Positions 1-11,940 of a stretch of 64,000 nucleotides of DNA are shown piece by piece. Within the stretch, counting starts at the first letter, position 1, and each line of letters opens with the position of its first letter. This DNA is from Saururus chinensis (Eukaryota; Streptophyta; Magnoliopsida; Piperales; Saururaceae), in the NCBI GenBank assembly GCA_035235625.1, contig CP141141.1, positions 39,269,719 through 39,333,718 of the forward strand, given 5' to 3'. Made by a program: the position numbers and the translations under genes. The notes under the pieces were generated by a model. It saw only the letters and a list, made by a program, of their open reading frames with translations, searched no databases and was not told the origin of the DNA.

Positions 1-82
1 ATGTTAATTTATGCTTGGCTTGGCAAGATACACGTGAAAACACTTTTGGGTTGCCGATATTTTTTACCCAATATATCCTACC

Positions 83-555
83 TAGGGGTGTTAAAGCAAG
101 CTCGAACTCGAAGTTGGTCTAGCCAAGCTCAAACATACCTGCGTTTGGCTCAAAAATACATTGTATATATTTTTTTCAAATATATACACGCATATATTAC
201 ACATATATATACATTACATGTCTTCCAAGTTTCAACTCCTTCCATCAAATATATCATTTATACTTTTTTTCATGTACAACTACCTCAGGCTTTCTGTTAG
301 AGAAAATAGATAACAAGTCTCACGAGAACTATAACCATTTTTAATAGTTCACTTGGTTTTCTAATCCTAACACATTGGACCGCTCATGTTCGTATTAGTA
401 ATTTTATCTCTAAATACCTCTAGGCCACCAATTATAGAACCAAGAAATGATCACAAGCTAAACCAATTTGACTCGAGCCAGACTCAAAATTAAAATTTCA
501 AGCTCAAGCCGAAACAGTCTAGAGCTCGACGTAGCTCGGCTCATTAACACCCTTA
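83..555. mobile_element. Non-autonomous hAT-type element
   Basis: The ends are inverted: TAGGGGTGTTAA on the left and TTAACACCCTTA on the right. The flanking 8-bp target duplications are ATCCTACC (75-82) and ATCCTATC (556-563), with one mismatch. The inside is AT-rich with GCTCGA-type tracts near both ends and has no transposase. TAG-type ends and an 8-bp duplication are hAT hallmarks. It lies beyond the last visible PPR4 exon, probably in that gene's next intron. Confidence 0.8.
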
Positions 556-926
556 ATCCTATCTTTAGGTCACCGATATATCTCCAGTAAAAGATATCAT
601 GAACCATGGCCCATAGCACCACTTACGGTAATGAATGACAGCCTATTGAAGCACATGGCAACAAAAGAAATGAGCGGTACCCTATTAAACTCCCAAAAGG
701 TTGTGGAGAGGCCAAAAAAGGTAAGGCTGAGAAAATATAGAGTCAACAAAATTCATTGACAATCTCCTAATACCTAAAATGAACTAATGACAATGACAGC
801 AAATATAAGAACAAAGTTGCAGAAAATGGAAATCTCCTGTAGATGCATGTAAAATTTTGAATAGGAGTACTTAAAAAGATCAATGAAAATTTACTAAATG
901 CCAATTATGGTAGGGGTAAAACTTAC

Positions 927-3900
927 CAATAAGCATCAATTATGTGACAATATATTCTATCATTCAAAGTTGGCATCTCATGCTTTGCCTCCTTAAACCA
1001 CATCTCTGCAGCTCTTGCAACATAGAAAACAAAAACAGAAATTATGAGAAATAGAAGATTATAAGCATGTTGAACTATTATAGTAACACTTCAGCTACGT
1101 TACAGACAATATTTTAATTTGCAAGTACAACATTATTAGAAGTGGCAATTTATGATGAAGCACAAAAGCATCATCCAGAAATTAAACAGATGAACAAATA
1201 TTTTGTTAGGCACAATACAAGTGTTTGACACTATGTTGCCTCAAAAGCTTGAGCTGTTGAGGAACAGACCAACAATGGATATCAAGCTTAAACAGACTAC
1301 CTGCACAAGCAAGCATGATTTGAAATATGCACACAGGAACAGAACATGCAGACGCAGGGACAAGGATTGAACTCGGGACCTCCTGGCTCTGATACCATAT
1401 ATTAGAAACCGCATTGCCTCAAAAGAGATATCAAGCCCAAATAGATTACCATGCCAAACTACCAAATTATCCAACAAAAAGAAGATTATTTTACTACAAA
1501 TGTGAGACAAATTGATTTTTACAAATATTACAATCTTTGGAAGGTCAATAAAGCATACTCCCTCTGTCCCAAAATAAGTGTCCTATTCCTTTTTTCAAAA
1601 TGAACTAATTTTAGTTCATTTGAAAACTAATTTTAGTTCATTTTTGAAAAATCAAATAGGACACTTATTTTGGGATGGAGGGAGTATATTACTACCCTCG
1701 TATGGTTGCCATAATAGATGAAGAAACAAATTATCAACATGAAAGAACCAAAAAAATTATAGAACTTTAGAAATAGTTGATAAATTACGAAGTTCAATAG
1801 AGAAGATGAAACCAAAACCCTTTTAGAAAAAAACAAAATATACATGGAAGACCATCAACATCTGCTTTAGTATATGGAGAATTCAGGCCAGTTTTTTAAA
1901 ATCCCAATACCTGATACAGATCCAAGTAGGCTAGCACTCATGTCTGCTGTTTTTTGTACGTACACCAACGTGGATGTCGAATTTTATATATATGTCATGA
2001 AACCCAAAGGATTACAAGGGAATCAAGGTAGGGATTTAGAAGAATGATGGATGAAAGGATTAAGGAGATAGAAGAAAGGGGAGAAATGATGGACGAAAAG
2101 GGGAGAGAAAGCAAAAGGATGCACCAATTCTTCTACTAATTAACTAACTACTTTATTTCAGTTCTTCACTGTGGCATGTGCCATTATATTAATTTAGACG
2201 CAAAACCCTTTACTAACTGTAACTAATTAGGAATCATAGTCCAAAGGAAATTAAAAACCCAAGGAACTAGTAAAATAATCCTAATGAAAAAATAATTAAC
2301 TAAAGAACCCTAGGCCCACTAAAGAAATGTGCAAATGAGCCATAACAGCATGTGTATTACTTTATATTCTTTCCTTCATTACTTTAAATAAATGGAAAAA
2401 ATTATAGCATGCTTCAAAATTATAATGCAATAGAGCTTTACAATTTACTAGTTTTGGAATATAAAGGAAGACTGTATTACTTCCGGCTTCAGCATTAATT
2501 TTTATTTATCTTCACACTTTCTTAGTTTTGAAAGATTTCAAGACAAAGCCCGGCCACATTTAAGTAGCTTCATGAAAGCATTGATGAAACTATTACAACA
2601 ACATGTCAGCTACAAAGAAATTATAACTATCACAGGATAAGACACTACATAAACATGGGAGAGTTTAAAAGAGTCACACAAGTTCACGAGAGTTGCCAAT
2701 GCAATTTGGCTATTCTCAATGACTCAGGACATTCCCAACGACTCAGGACAATAAATTAAATATCTGATCCAAGCAAGACCAAAGACCAAGAGAAAATATC
2801 TGAAACAAAATCGAGCTTGGCTACAGACTTGTTGAGGCAGTCAAATCTTTTGCATCAAGCCTCGGCTGAAGTAGTGAATTTTCACCACCAAATCGAGACA
2901 CAAGACCAGCAAGAAATGGAGAAAGTCAAAAATAATATCACCAGTCGAAGAAACTTTTTCAAATCATGCAGTTTTCTCTTTACCCTAAAAAATGACAAAG
3001 AAAGTAAAATCTAGATTAAGCATACGTCCAAGCCAAGCCCAAATATTTGAGGCAGTGAACCAGTTGGACTTAGTAATTGATCTAGTCAAGTTCACACAGA
3101 GAAGCTCGGCTCCATTATACTTTTGGAATGTAAAGAAAAAGATTCTATAGCAATAGTTACAAGAAGATAGGTCACAAAAAGATAAATTATAAAGCTTTAG
3201 GAGACTAAATTACTTGATATTGCCAACAGCAGCGAAGCCTTTAACAAGAATACTGTATGTCACCAAACTCATTTGTATATTTTCAGCTTTCATTTCTTCC
3301 ACACATGATAACGCACCACGCATATCTCTGGCCTCTGCATAAGCGTTAATAAGGCTGCATGAAATACAGTACCCCTCAATGTGGGAAGTCCCAGAAGGCA
3401 GTAACGGAAGACAAAGTAAAGAGTGAGATCCTAAAATTGAAGCCTTGTGGCAACAGTGTGTGAGTCACAGTAATATTTTTTTACAGTAGTATTTGAAGCA
3501 AATGTAAACTGTTACTTACTTAGTGAAAACATATAGATTTGGTTCTATTCCCCTTGCCCGCATGCTTTCAAAAACTGCACGTGCATTATGTTTGTCTCCC
3601 CGTCTTGCATAATATAGCACCATCAAACCAAATTCTCCTCGAGAGGGCTGGCATCCAATACGATCAACATCATGTAAATAATATATTAAGTGAACAAACT
3701 TAACAGAATCTCTCATCAGATCTTCGGAGAGGCCCTGCATATCCTTACAAACAAGGGATGTATAAAGCAGCAAGAAAGATATCTTCTCTTTGATGCGTAG
3801 AAGTTGATCAAAACAGTCTAATCCATCCCAAGTTTTTTGCGGAAAATTCAAACATGAATTTATAACCCTACAACAATAACCGTCATGAATCCATTGTAGA

Positions 3901-5096
3901 AATGCAAACAAATTAGTTTTAGTACGCTGTCTGATTATCATAAGCACTTCTTCCTGTTGCCTATTCTGCCCAATTATCTTCAAAAAAGCCGGCAAGTTGT
4001 CGACAAGAAAGCAAATTTCTGGCCTTGCAGTGATGTTCAGTAAGAAGATGAAAGCATATAGATTTCGAAATAAAACGATTCAGAGAATAGGGTGCTATAC
4101 TCGCACGGAAAACGCATTCAGGTACTAAATGACAATGTACACAGCAATTTGCAATCATTACTGAGTTATAAAAAACGCTTCAAACACACTACGTGCTTCG
4201 CACACTCAACGAACAAAAATTTTCGTTTTTAGAGAACTGTACTTTATAATAGAGCTCTTATTGTTTCTAACCTTCTTAATGTTTTGAAATGCAGAAACCA
4301 CCGCCTGCCAGTTATCGGCCTCGGTTTGGACGACCTTTTTGAACTCCTTCCGGGAGCGGTCCCTCAGCTCGTGCCACTCAGACCGGTTCTCCTCCGCCTC
4401 ACCGGACGCCCAGCGCGCCCGCTCAACCGCTCGAGCCTTCAGCCTCCTCCCGTCGTCCAGCCTCACAGTCAAAACCTTGCCGTGGAACCCGACGCCGTCA
4501 AACTCAACAGCCTTGACGGCAGAGGAGGCGGCAGTGGGGCCACCGTAGACGACAAAGCAGTACCCCGCACTCTTTTCGGGATTGTCGTGCGCTCTGATCA
4601 GAATCACATCCTTGAGCGGGCCAAACTGCCGAAAAAACTCTGCGACCTCGCCCTTCTTCACCCAAAGTGGCAGATTCCCAACAAAGATTTGCCCTTCCTT
4701 CCGAACCACAGGAACGGGGTGATCCCCGGAGACAGAAGCCGCGTCGACCTCTTGTTCCGTCGCCGGCTGTTCATCGGCGACATCCGGCGGCGGAAGAGGA
4801 GGAGGAAGCGGAGGCGGAGGAGGCGGGGAGAGTTTGCTGGATAGGAAGAGCTTGTTGGAGAGAGGATTGGGGGAGACGGGCTTGGGGGCGGGGGAGGGGT
4901 TCAGCAGGCCGCGGAGGGGATTGGGCTTGGAGGAGGAGGTGGGAGTGGGAGTGGGAGTGGGAGTGGGAGTGGGAGGGCGAGGGGCTTGAGGAGGGAGGGT
5001 AATGGGCGGCCTGGGAGGCTTGGGGGGGCGGGGGAGGGAGTCCGAGGAGGGACGGGAGGAGCTGGAGCTGGAGATGGAGAGAGATAGGGAGTTCAT
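927..5096 (-). CDS. PPR4: PPR4-like RRM + pentatricopeptide protein, 5' part of gene
   Basis: The visible exons are 5096-4272, 3647-3520, 3354-3214 and 1013-927. All have GT..AG borders and matching phases (0, 2, 2, 2), giving about 393 residues; the remaining PPR array lies left of the window. The start at 5096 opens a Ser/Pro-rich, transit-peptide-like N-terminus; an in-frame ATG 96 nt upstream is less likely. A proline-rich linker with a PT repeat follows, then an RRM at about residues 137-213 (RNP2 IFVGNL, RNP1-like AGYCFVVY). The PPR motifs start in exon 2 (FGLMVLYYARRGDKHNAR) and continue in exons 3 and 4. One RRM before a long PPR tract is the signature of PPR4 (maize PPR4, Arabidopsis At5g04810), which acts in chloroplast trans-splicing of rps12. 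Function is inferred from the family. Intron 3 is 2.2 kb. No frame break was seen in the visible exons. Confidence 0.85.
1556..1686. mobile_element. Stowaway-type MITE in PPR4 intron 3
   Basis: A 131-bp inverted-repeat element starts TA CTCCCTCTGTCCCAAAA and ends with the mirror image TTTTGGGATGGAGGGAG TA. The TA at each edge fits the dinucleotide target duplication of Tc1/mariner-type Stowaway MITEs. The middle carries a short direct repeat, ACTAATTTTAGTTCATTT. Confidence 0.85.
4939..4974. repeat. GTGGGA hexamer microsatellite in PPR4 exon 1
   Basis: Six perfect copies of GTGGGA. On the coding (minus) strand they encode alternating Pro-Thr between the presumed transit peptide and the RRM. 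Length changes would stay in frame. Confidence 0.9.
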
Positions 5097-5556
5097 TGTC
5101 GCTGCGGGGTTGTCATGGAGACACAGCGAGCGCCCTCTACTTAGCGGGAAGGAGCAGGGAAAGGATAGCTGGATAAGTCTTTTTAACCCCAAATTTCACT
5201 CGATCGGATCCACTAACCTATTTTTATTTTTATTTTTATTTTTAGAAAAAATTATTTAAATAATTATTTTTAAAAAAAATATTTACTAATTTAAATTATT
5301 TTAGGAAATATTTTTTAAAATGGTGTTGAATTTTGCCACATAGGCGCCGGTCAGTGGGTTTTTTTAAAAAAAATTAGTTAATTTCATCGTTCTAAACGAT
5401 AAAATTATTTAAAAAAAATTAAACAATTTCAAAATCAAGTTAAATCATATATTTTTTTTTAAAAAAAGATAAAATTACAAGAGGGACGAATTAAAGCTTC
5501 TTTTATACAAAATCCTCGTCACTTAGGCAATCGTTTACTTAAATCATACTAAATAA

Positions 5557-6488
5557 AAAAATCTTAGATGCTTAGCCCACTAAGCATCTTGATCACCATA
5601 TAGTGATGCCGCTGGGTCTGGTTCGGGTTGGGTTTTTCCAAACCCGAACCTGATACCACATAACAAAATTGTGACCTGAACTCGAACCCGACCCGTTTGA
5701 CCAAAATAGAATAAAAAAATATTTTTAAAAATTTATTTTTAATTTTTTTTAAAAATAATATTAATATATATAATATAAATTTTATATTTATATTCGGGTC
5801 AGGTCGGGTTGGATCACTAAAACCCGAACCCGACCCATTAGAGTCGGGTCAAGTTTACCATTTACCCGATCGGAATGGCATCCCTATCACCATACTTAAA
5901 TTTTGTGTGATTTTGTCGTTTTACGCTCCTTACACCCATTTTGAGCACTTTTTATAGTAAAAAGTTAAAAATAGTACTTTACACAGTAAAACGCTAAAAA
6001 GCATTTTATACAATAAAAAGTGTTCAGTAAAAGGTATAGTAAACAGTACTCTCTACACTAAAAATCATGACTAAACTCTGCACAGTAAAAAGCGAAAGCA
6101 CTCAATAAAAAAAATCAACACTCTCTCTTCACGTCAAAAATCAGTGCTCCCGGTGTCAAATAGTCAAAAATTAGGGTCAAACAAAACACATACAAAAATG
6201 ACGTAAATAAAAAATAAAAAAACATGCTGCTACATTATAGGTGCAAATAATCATAACAAAAAATACAAAAGCACATACAAAAATAACATAATTGAAAAAT
6301 AAACTATAAAAAATAAATATAGAAATGATGTAATTAAAAAATATATATATATCAACATAACTACAGTTATATATTACTTAATTTTTTTAAATCCTCCATA
6401 TCCACCCTCATATTTCTGCTCACTTCAACCGAAATTTAAGTATGGTGCCAAAGATGCTTAGTGGGCTAAGCATCTAAGATTTTTTTAT
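5557..6488. mobile_element. Insertion with palindromic ends inside the left MULE TIR
   Basis: The right MULE arm is continuous across the corresponding point, so this segment is a later insertion. Its ends are mutual inverted repeats: CTTAGATGCTTAGCCCAC on the left and GTGGGCTAAGCATCTAAG on the right. Each end is also a small palindrome (GATGCTTAG/CTAAGCATC). The interior is AT-rich with many ACAGTAAAA-like words and no ORF. Superfamily and target duplication could not be settled, because the A/T-rich target blurs the edge. Confidence 0.65.
5601..5886. mobile_element. Small hAT-type element nested in the 5557-6488 insertion
   Basis: A 286-bp element with ends TAGTGATGCC and GGCATCCCTA, flanked by a perfect 8-bp duplication TCACCATA at 5593-5600 and 5887-5894. 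Subterminal GGTTCGGGTTGGG and its complement make it foldback-like. This is the third nesting level: hAT in insertion in MULE. Confidence 0.85.
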
Positions 6489-7572
6489 TTAGGAAAAATT
6501 ATTAAAATAATAATTAAAAAAAATATTTACCAAAATATACCACTTTGGGAAATATTTTCCAAAGTGGTGTTCGTTTTTGCCACGCTGGTGCCAGCCAAGC
6601 AGTTGGCGACAACGTGGCTTTTTTTTATATTTTTTAAGTTGATTTCGTCGTTTAGAACGACGAAATTGGCTTGAATACGATTTCGTCGTTCTAAACGACG
6701 AAACCTTTTATTACTTGACCCGGTTTCGTTGTTCTGAACGACGAAACTACCGCACTTATCTTATTTCGGGCTCGGTCGTGGGAAGAACACTGATTTCGTC
6801 GTTCTAAATGAATTCGTCGTTCAGAACAACGAAATCATCGGGCTTATATTTCCCGATCCGCTCCGCCTCCAGTTGCCTCGCTGAACTCCACTCGGCTCCG
6901 CCTCCGTCGAGCGATCCACCGCCCGCCTCTGCCGACATCCGGCCCGTCGCCGACGTCTAGCCCTGCTGTCGCCGCCGTCTAGCCCACCGTCGCCGCCGCC
7001 CATGTCCAGTCCATCCGCTGCCTGCGTCTAGCCCGCTCTAGGTGCGATTTTTTGCCTTTTTTTTATCTTCTTTTTCAATCATTATAAATGATTTTTTATA
7101 TGTTAAATTGAAGTAATTTATCTTTTCTATGCTATATTGAATAAATTTGAAGTTTTAATTGTACCATCATTGTGCCCTAGTTTTAAAAGTATTGTTCTCA
7201 GTCGTTTTGTATGTTTTTTTGTTTAAGATTATTGAATTGAGATGGATTTTTAATTAATGAGTTTTTATTTTTTAAGATGCCAAGTCTCTCAAATTTTGGA
7301 AAATGAGGAGGATTTGAGTTTTTGAACATGTTTTTTTTATAGCTTATATGATTTGTGACATTGTATGCGTTATTGCATCAATTGTCTAATTTTATTAATT
7401 AGAAAATTTACTCATTAATATAAAGTATTAATGATATGCTTATATACTTGGTAAAGTTATTAGTTTCTATGCGTATATATTTTTAAAATATATTTATTAG
7501 GGTAGATATTAGTATTAGTTTGCTTAATCTAATATTAATTTTATTTATTATTTATGAATTAATTGAATAGAA

Positions 7573-8587
7573 ATGGCAGAAGAAATGGTTAGTTTTTTCA
7601 TTAACTACGACGGACGCATAGAAGAATTATTAATGAAGAAACCGTCTACATTTGATGAATTTGAGATGCACGTAGCAAGTAATGTTGGGTTGGATCGAAG
7701 AAGATGGAAAATTACTATCAAATGTAATCTTCCGTCCTATGGATCGAGAATGATACTAATGAACATAAATGATGATTCATCAATGGCTTTTATGTTTCAC
7801 CACTCGCGTCACATAATTTCTTTCGAGTTATTTCTCGAAAAAGAGGCCCGAGTGACTAGTGAAAGGCGAAGTAGTTCACGTAGGAGCTCTCACAGAAGCT
7901 CACAAAGGAGCTCGGATAGAAATGTGAACAATGAAAGTCATATGCAAGTGCCGGACGACGAAGAAGAGGGAAATTTATCTATGACGGTAGCTTCAAATGA
8001 ACGTCATAGGTCGTCTGCCCCTATTTACGATGGAAGTGGACCTACTTGGAGGTAAGGGTTGATTTAGTTGTGAATACATTTTCAATCTTATTATCCTTTA
8101 ATGAAAATACGTTTAGCTAAATTTTGAGATTTTGTGTGTAATATAGAAGGTCTACGACGCATGCACACGAGCCATTTAGCGTTCAAATGTCTCAAGGCGG
8201 TGCATGGTATGAAACTCAAAGTTCGATGGGCCTTCATTACCCCTACACGTATGTTGGTCATACCGATGCTGGACCATCTAATCAGAGGTAAAATATATAT
8301 TTATAAATGAATTCAACTTTTTTAGGCTTACGAAATTTAATACATATGCGATGTTTATATGTAGGGGGGGATATGTCTACGGTGAAGATATTGATGAAAA
8401 TGAGGATAATGAAGGTGAAGATAATATTGACGAAGTAAGTGGAGAAGATTCTGATATGAATGTAGAAGGGGTTAGAGGTGAAGAAAGTGCTCAACAGATG
8501 GTTGACGGCGAGGGGGATGATGCGGTAGACAATGCCATTGCTGGGAATGATATGAATGTAGATGATAAAGAGCCATTTGTCTTGTGA
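7573..8587 (+). pseudogene. MuDR N-terminal domain region of the MULE transposase gene
   Basis: Three exons join cleanly: 7573-8051, 8147-8287 and 8365-8587, with GT..AG borders and phase 2 at both junctions. The first encodes a MuDR-type N-terminal region (MAEEMVSFFINYDGRIEELL...). A Ser/Arg-rich stretch (SSSRRSSHRSSQRSSDR) follows, and then an acidic stretch in exon 3. The frame ends at TGA 8585-8587. Homologous sequence continues in another frame from 8583 (CEVEPLY...), so a single-base frameshift near 8570-8585 separates this part from the catalytic part. No function is expected in the present state. Confidence 0.7.
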
Positions 8588-9320
8588 AGTGGAGCCACTT
8601 TATGCACACATCACAGATGAGGAGATAGATGCGGCAGTGAATTCTACAATGGATTTGGACCAACGAAATGAAGATAAGTTATACGTTGGCCGCATCTTTG
8701 AGAATAAATAAGCATTCGTTACAGCCTTGCAGGAGTTTTCCATTCAAAATCATGTCGAATACAAGGTTGTACGAACCAATCCGGCGGAGTATACAGTGAA
8801 GTGCATTGATAGCACTTGCCCTTGGAGAGTGCATGGCTCAATTAAAAGGGGTGGTGGGTTCTTTAAATTGAAAATGTACAAAGGTGACCACACATGTCGG
8901 AATGCCCAGCTTAGCACAGATCATAGGCAGTGCAGTGCCTCCTTTATTTCGAAGGTCATAATGCCCGCTATCCAAGCCGAATTAACTCTCACACCAGGGG
9001 ATATTATTCAAAGAATGAAGGAGAAGTATCATGTTGACATATCTTATAAGAAAGCATGGGCAGTAAGGAATATGGCGATCAAAGCCATTTATGGAGATTG
9101 GGTAGAATCGTATAAATTGTTGCCAATGTACCTAAGGGTGGTGCAAGAAGCCAATCCTGACACCTACTACCACTTAGAGGATGATGTAATACCTCGTGCA
9201 GATGGTGGCACTTGTAGGAGATTTAGACGGTTGTTTTGGGCGTTTGGGCCATCTATAGCTGGGTTTCGACATTGCATCCCTGTGATTGGCGTTGATGCTA
9301 CTCACTTGTATGGCAGATAA
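8583..9320 (+). pseudogene. MULE transposase, N-terminal half of catalytic region (broken)
   Basis: The frame runs CEVEPLYAHITDEEIDAA..., has a stop TAA at 8709-8711 where the family reads a sense codon before AFV, and then is open to 9320. It contains the zinc-binding FLYWCH/MuDR-like part (CIDSTCPWRVHGS, GDHTCRNAQL), the conserved region before the DDE fold, and the first catalytic block VIGVDATHLYGR with its Asp. Immediately after that block the frame is lost at an internal deletion. Confidence 0.8.
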
Positions 9321-10233
9321 AAGCATAAAAGCAAATTTTAAGAAGGATTACCACCATCGTTATTGCATCCGTCACATAAAAGCAAATTTTAAGAAGGAGT
9401 TCAAAAATGATACACAGACGGACTTGATTGGGGCAGCAGCTTGTGCACTCACAGTAGAAAAGTTTGATGCTAAAATGGACTTGATTGGTCAAGAGAGTCC
9501 TAGGGCAAAACATCTCCTCTTAGGAGGAGAATTGCATCCTGCACAGTGGTCCCTTGCACACGGTGGTTTTATGACATTTGGCATGACGACTACAAATATG
9601 GCTGAAAGTTTAAATAGCATCTTGAAGGGGGCACGAGGGTTACCCATGCAGGCTTTAGTGTCAGCTATCTTTTATCGGCTCATAAATTTTTTTGTTAAAC
9701 GATCTTCTGCCGCCTCTGCCATAGTCACCCCATATACTCCTAGAGTGGAAGCCATATTGAGAGAGCAAACAAGAAAAATTGGGGAGTATATAGTTAATAG
9801 GATCAACAGGAGTCAGTACGAAGTGACATCAATTCGTGCCCGCAAGGTTATGGTAAATGCTGCGATGCATACTTGTACATGCAACATCCCTCAGGTTTAT
9901 GGTTATCCTTGCTCGCACCCTATCGCCGTGTGGGCAAAGCGGCGGGAGCCAATCAATGCATCACTATTTTACACATCTTCTACTTATAGAAATGTGTACT
10001 CTGCAGAATTTTATTCTCCTCGTGGTCGGGAGTATTGGGAGAGGGATATACCGTTTGTGTTATACCCACCGATAGCAACAAGGCAACCCGGTCGCCCACG
10101 GTCTGTTCACATTAGGAATACCATGGACCGCAGAACAATGGAAAGAGATGGTAGAGGAGGATATAAATGCGGGAGGTGTAAACAAAGTGAGCATAATAGT
10201 AAATCATGTAGAAACTCTCCTGTTGATTGGTAA
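9286..10233 (+). pseudogene. MULE transposase, C-terminal half with SWIM zinc finger
   Basis: From about 9348 this frame carries the rest of the transposase: YHHRYCIRHI, the TTNMAESLNSILKGARG block, a SWIM-type zinc finger (CTCNIPQVYGYPCSH, spacing C-x-C-xn-C-x-H), and a C-terminal zinc knuckle CGRCKQSEHNSKSC before the stop. The stretch between DATHLYGR and YHRYC, about a hundred residues in relatives and including the second catalytic Asp, is missing. In its place is a 24-base direct repeat (9324-9347 and 9375-9398). This frame differs from the N-terminal half, so no full transposase can be made. Confidence 0.85.
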
Positions 10234-10325
10234 ACATATAATCAACCTCTGTATTTATTATATTTTTTTAGTTACGTACGCATGTATTCCTTACGATTAA
10301 TGATATGATCTTCATCTTCCACAGA

Positions 10326-11721
10326 TCATATTGATCATGAAGAGCCTTGTTACGGGCCAGGCCCGAGTGACGCTTCTTTACTCGTAGAGCAGGAGTCACA
10401 TAGGTCCGCTGCTATTTGGAGAGGAGAGGTATGATAACTTTTTTTAAAATTTGTTTCATTGTTTTTTGGTTGATATAATACGACATGTTATAATTTTAAA
10501 ATTTATTATAGGACCCCGGGTGCCTTGAGTGCACCGAACATTTTAAATACCTCCGCCATTGGCCTATAGATGAGCGTATATTACCTTATATCGAGCGAGC
10601 GGGATTCGGCCATTTCATTCATCTATAGTATGTTCGTCTCGATCGGCCTCTATTGACAGCTCTTGTTGAGAGATGGAGGAGGGAGACACAGACGGTCGAG
10701 AGGTGTGGCTTTCTCGAACCCCTCTCATATGTTATGAGATTATAGAGATGTATGTGCCAGATCGTGTAATGCTCCAGTTTAACCTGGAGCAAGGGGTCCC
10801 ACCTTCTACTGTCGAGTTTGTCCATCGCATCACTCGACAGGGCCGCCATATTACCGACTGGGCTATATATCATGCGTCGTATATTGCTCGATGGGAGGAT
10901 AGGAGAGCCACTATTATTAGAGGGGAGCTGGCTACGACATTGCGAGATATTCGTAGTACTTATATGCACTGGTATTTACCGATTACACGGCGATATATTT
11001 TACCGTGCGATGATGTAGAGGAGATGACATATCAGCCTAGGGGAGCATCTGAGGCAGCTCTAGTAAGTACAACTTTGTTAATTAAGGCATATATTATTTT
11101 CTTATTTCGTTTTAATTATTTATCTAATATTTAATTTATTTTTTATAGCTTCGTCAGCTTCGACATACTAATGCGTATTTGAGTGATGCACTTGTCACCT
11201 GTATTTCGCGCGAGGACTTAGCAGCAGCATGTGAGTCGGTGATTAGATCGTCTAATGATGTCCTTCGTAGCTTGCCACTACTTCATTCGGTGATCACGGA
11301 TGTTCATCGAGATTATCCTGTCGACGAGGCCGCTCAGACGCAGCCGATGCACTCTTCATGCCCTGATATTCCATCATCATCAGCAGCATATAGCTCTCCT
11401 CCAGGTTCATCATTTCCAGACACTACACATGTCACTCAGCCAGATCCGATTTTATATTATAGACGACATCGGCCAGCTCGTATTGTACCATCTATTACTT
11501 ATGCTGAGCCGAAGCCTAAGCAGGAGCCTGACATGGAGTCGCAGCCGGAGCCCCAGCCCCAGTCGGAGCTCGAGCCCGAGCCCCAGTCGGAGCCCAAGCC
11601 CGAGCCCCAGTTGGAGCCAGAGTTAGAGCCACAGCCAGAGGTAGATCATGAGGAGCTCGTACACCCCCGTCGAGGACGAGGGCGAGGGCGAGGGCGAGGA
11701 GGAGGACGTAGGAGATTATGA
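10326..11721 (+). pseudogene. Plant mobile domain (MAIN/MAIL1-like) gene carried by the MULE
   Basis: Exon-like blocks are about 10326-10428 (DHEEPCYGPGPSDASLL), 10512 onward (DPGCLECTEHFKYL...YIERAGFGHF...LTALVERWRRET), about 10740-11062 (DRVMLQFNLEQG...ITRQGRHITDWAIYH...YIARWEDRR) and 11149-11721. Introns 10429-10511 and 11063-11148 have good GT..AG borders. Proteins of this family (MAIN, MAIL1, and fused in PP7-long phosphatases) act in transposon silencing and genome stability; related domains ride on MULE and gypsy elements. Breaks: no in-frame ATG at the DHEEP start, stop TAG 10626-10628, and loss of frame plus conserved residues after the WRRET block. The last exon is Pro/Glu-rich, with an EPEPQ-type repeat and an RGRGRGRGGG tail. 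Confidence 0.8.
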
Positions 11722-11940
11722 TATTACTTGTGATGTATTATATTTGTTACTCGTATATGATGTACTTTACTTATATTTGTTATGGTGATATTCGTGATAG
11801 TGATATTTGTTATGGTGATATTTGTTATGGGTGGAATGAATGAAGTCGTGCATATACATCTGTGTTTTGTGTTTTGTGTTCTGTGTTTTGAATGAATGAA
11901 CAGGGACAGGTGATAAAATTAGTTTTAAATAGTAATTTTA

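Larger units (their letters stand above)
5252..6837. repeat. Left MULE terminal inverted repeat, interrupted
   Basis: This matches the right arm in reverse orientation in two blocks: about 5252-5556, including a run from GCCACATAGGCGCC through the CACTTAGGCAATCG stretch, and about 6488-6837, including CTTTTATTACTTGACCCGG and GGGCTCGGTCGTGGGAAG. Between the blocks sits a 0.93 kb insertion absent from the right arm. Palindromes of the form TTTCGTCGTT-N-AACGACGAAA start near 5382, 6643, 6681, 6724 and 6793. Confidence 0.85.

Noticed and set aside
3516..3995. 159-residue frame starting MPAFLKIIGQ
   Set aside because: Only its last 42 residues are PPR4 exon 2; the rest is intron read-through upstream of the CAG acceptor at 3648-3650.
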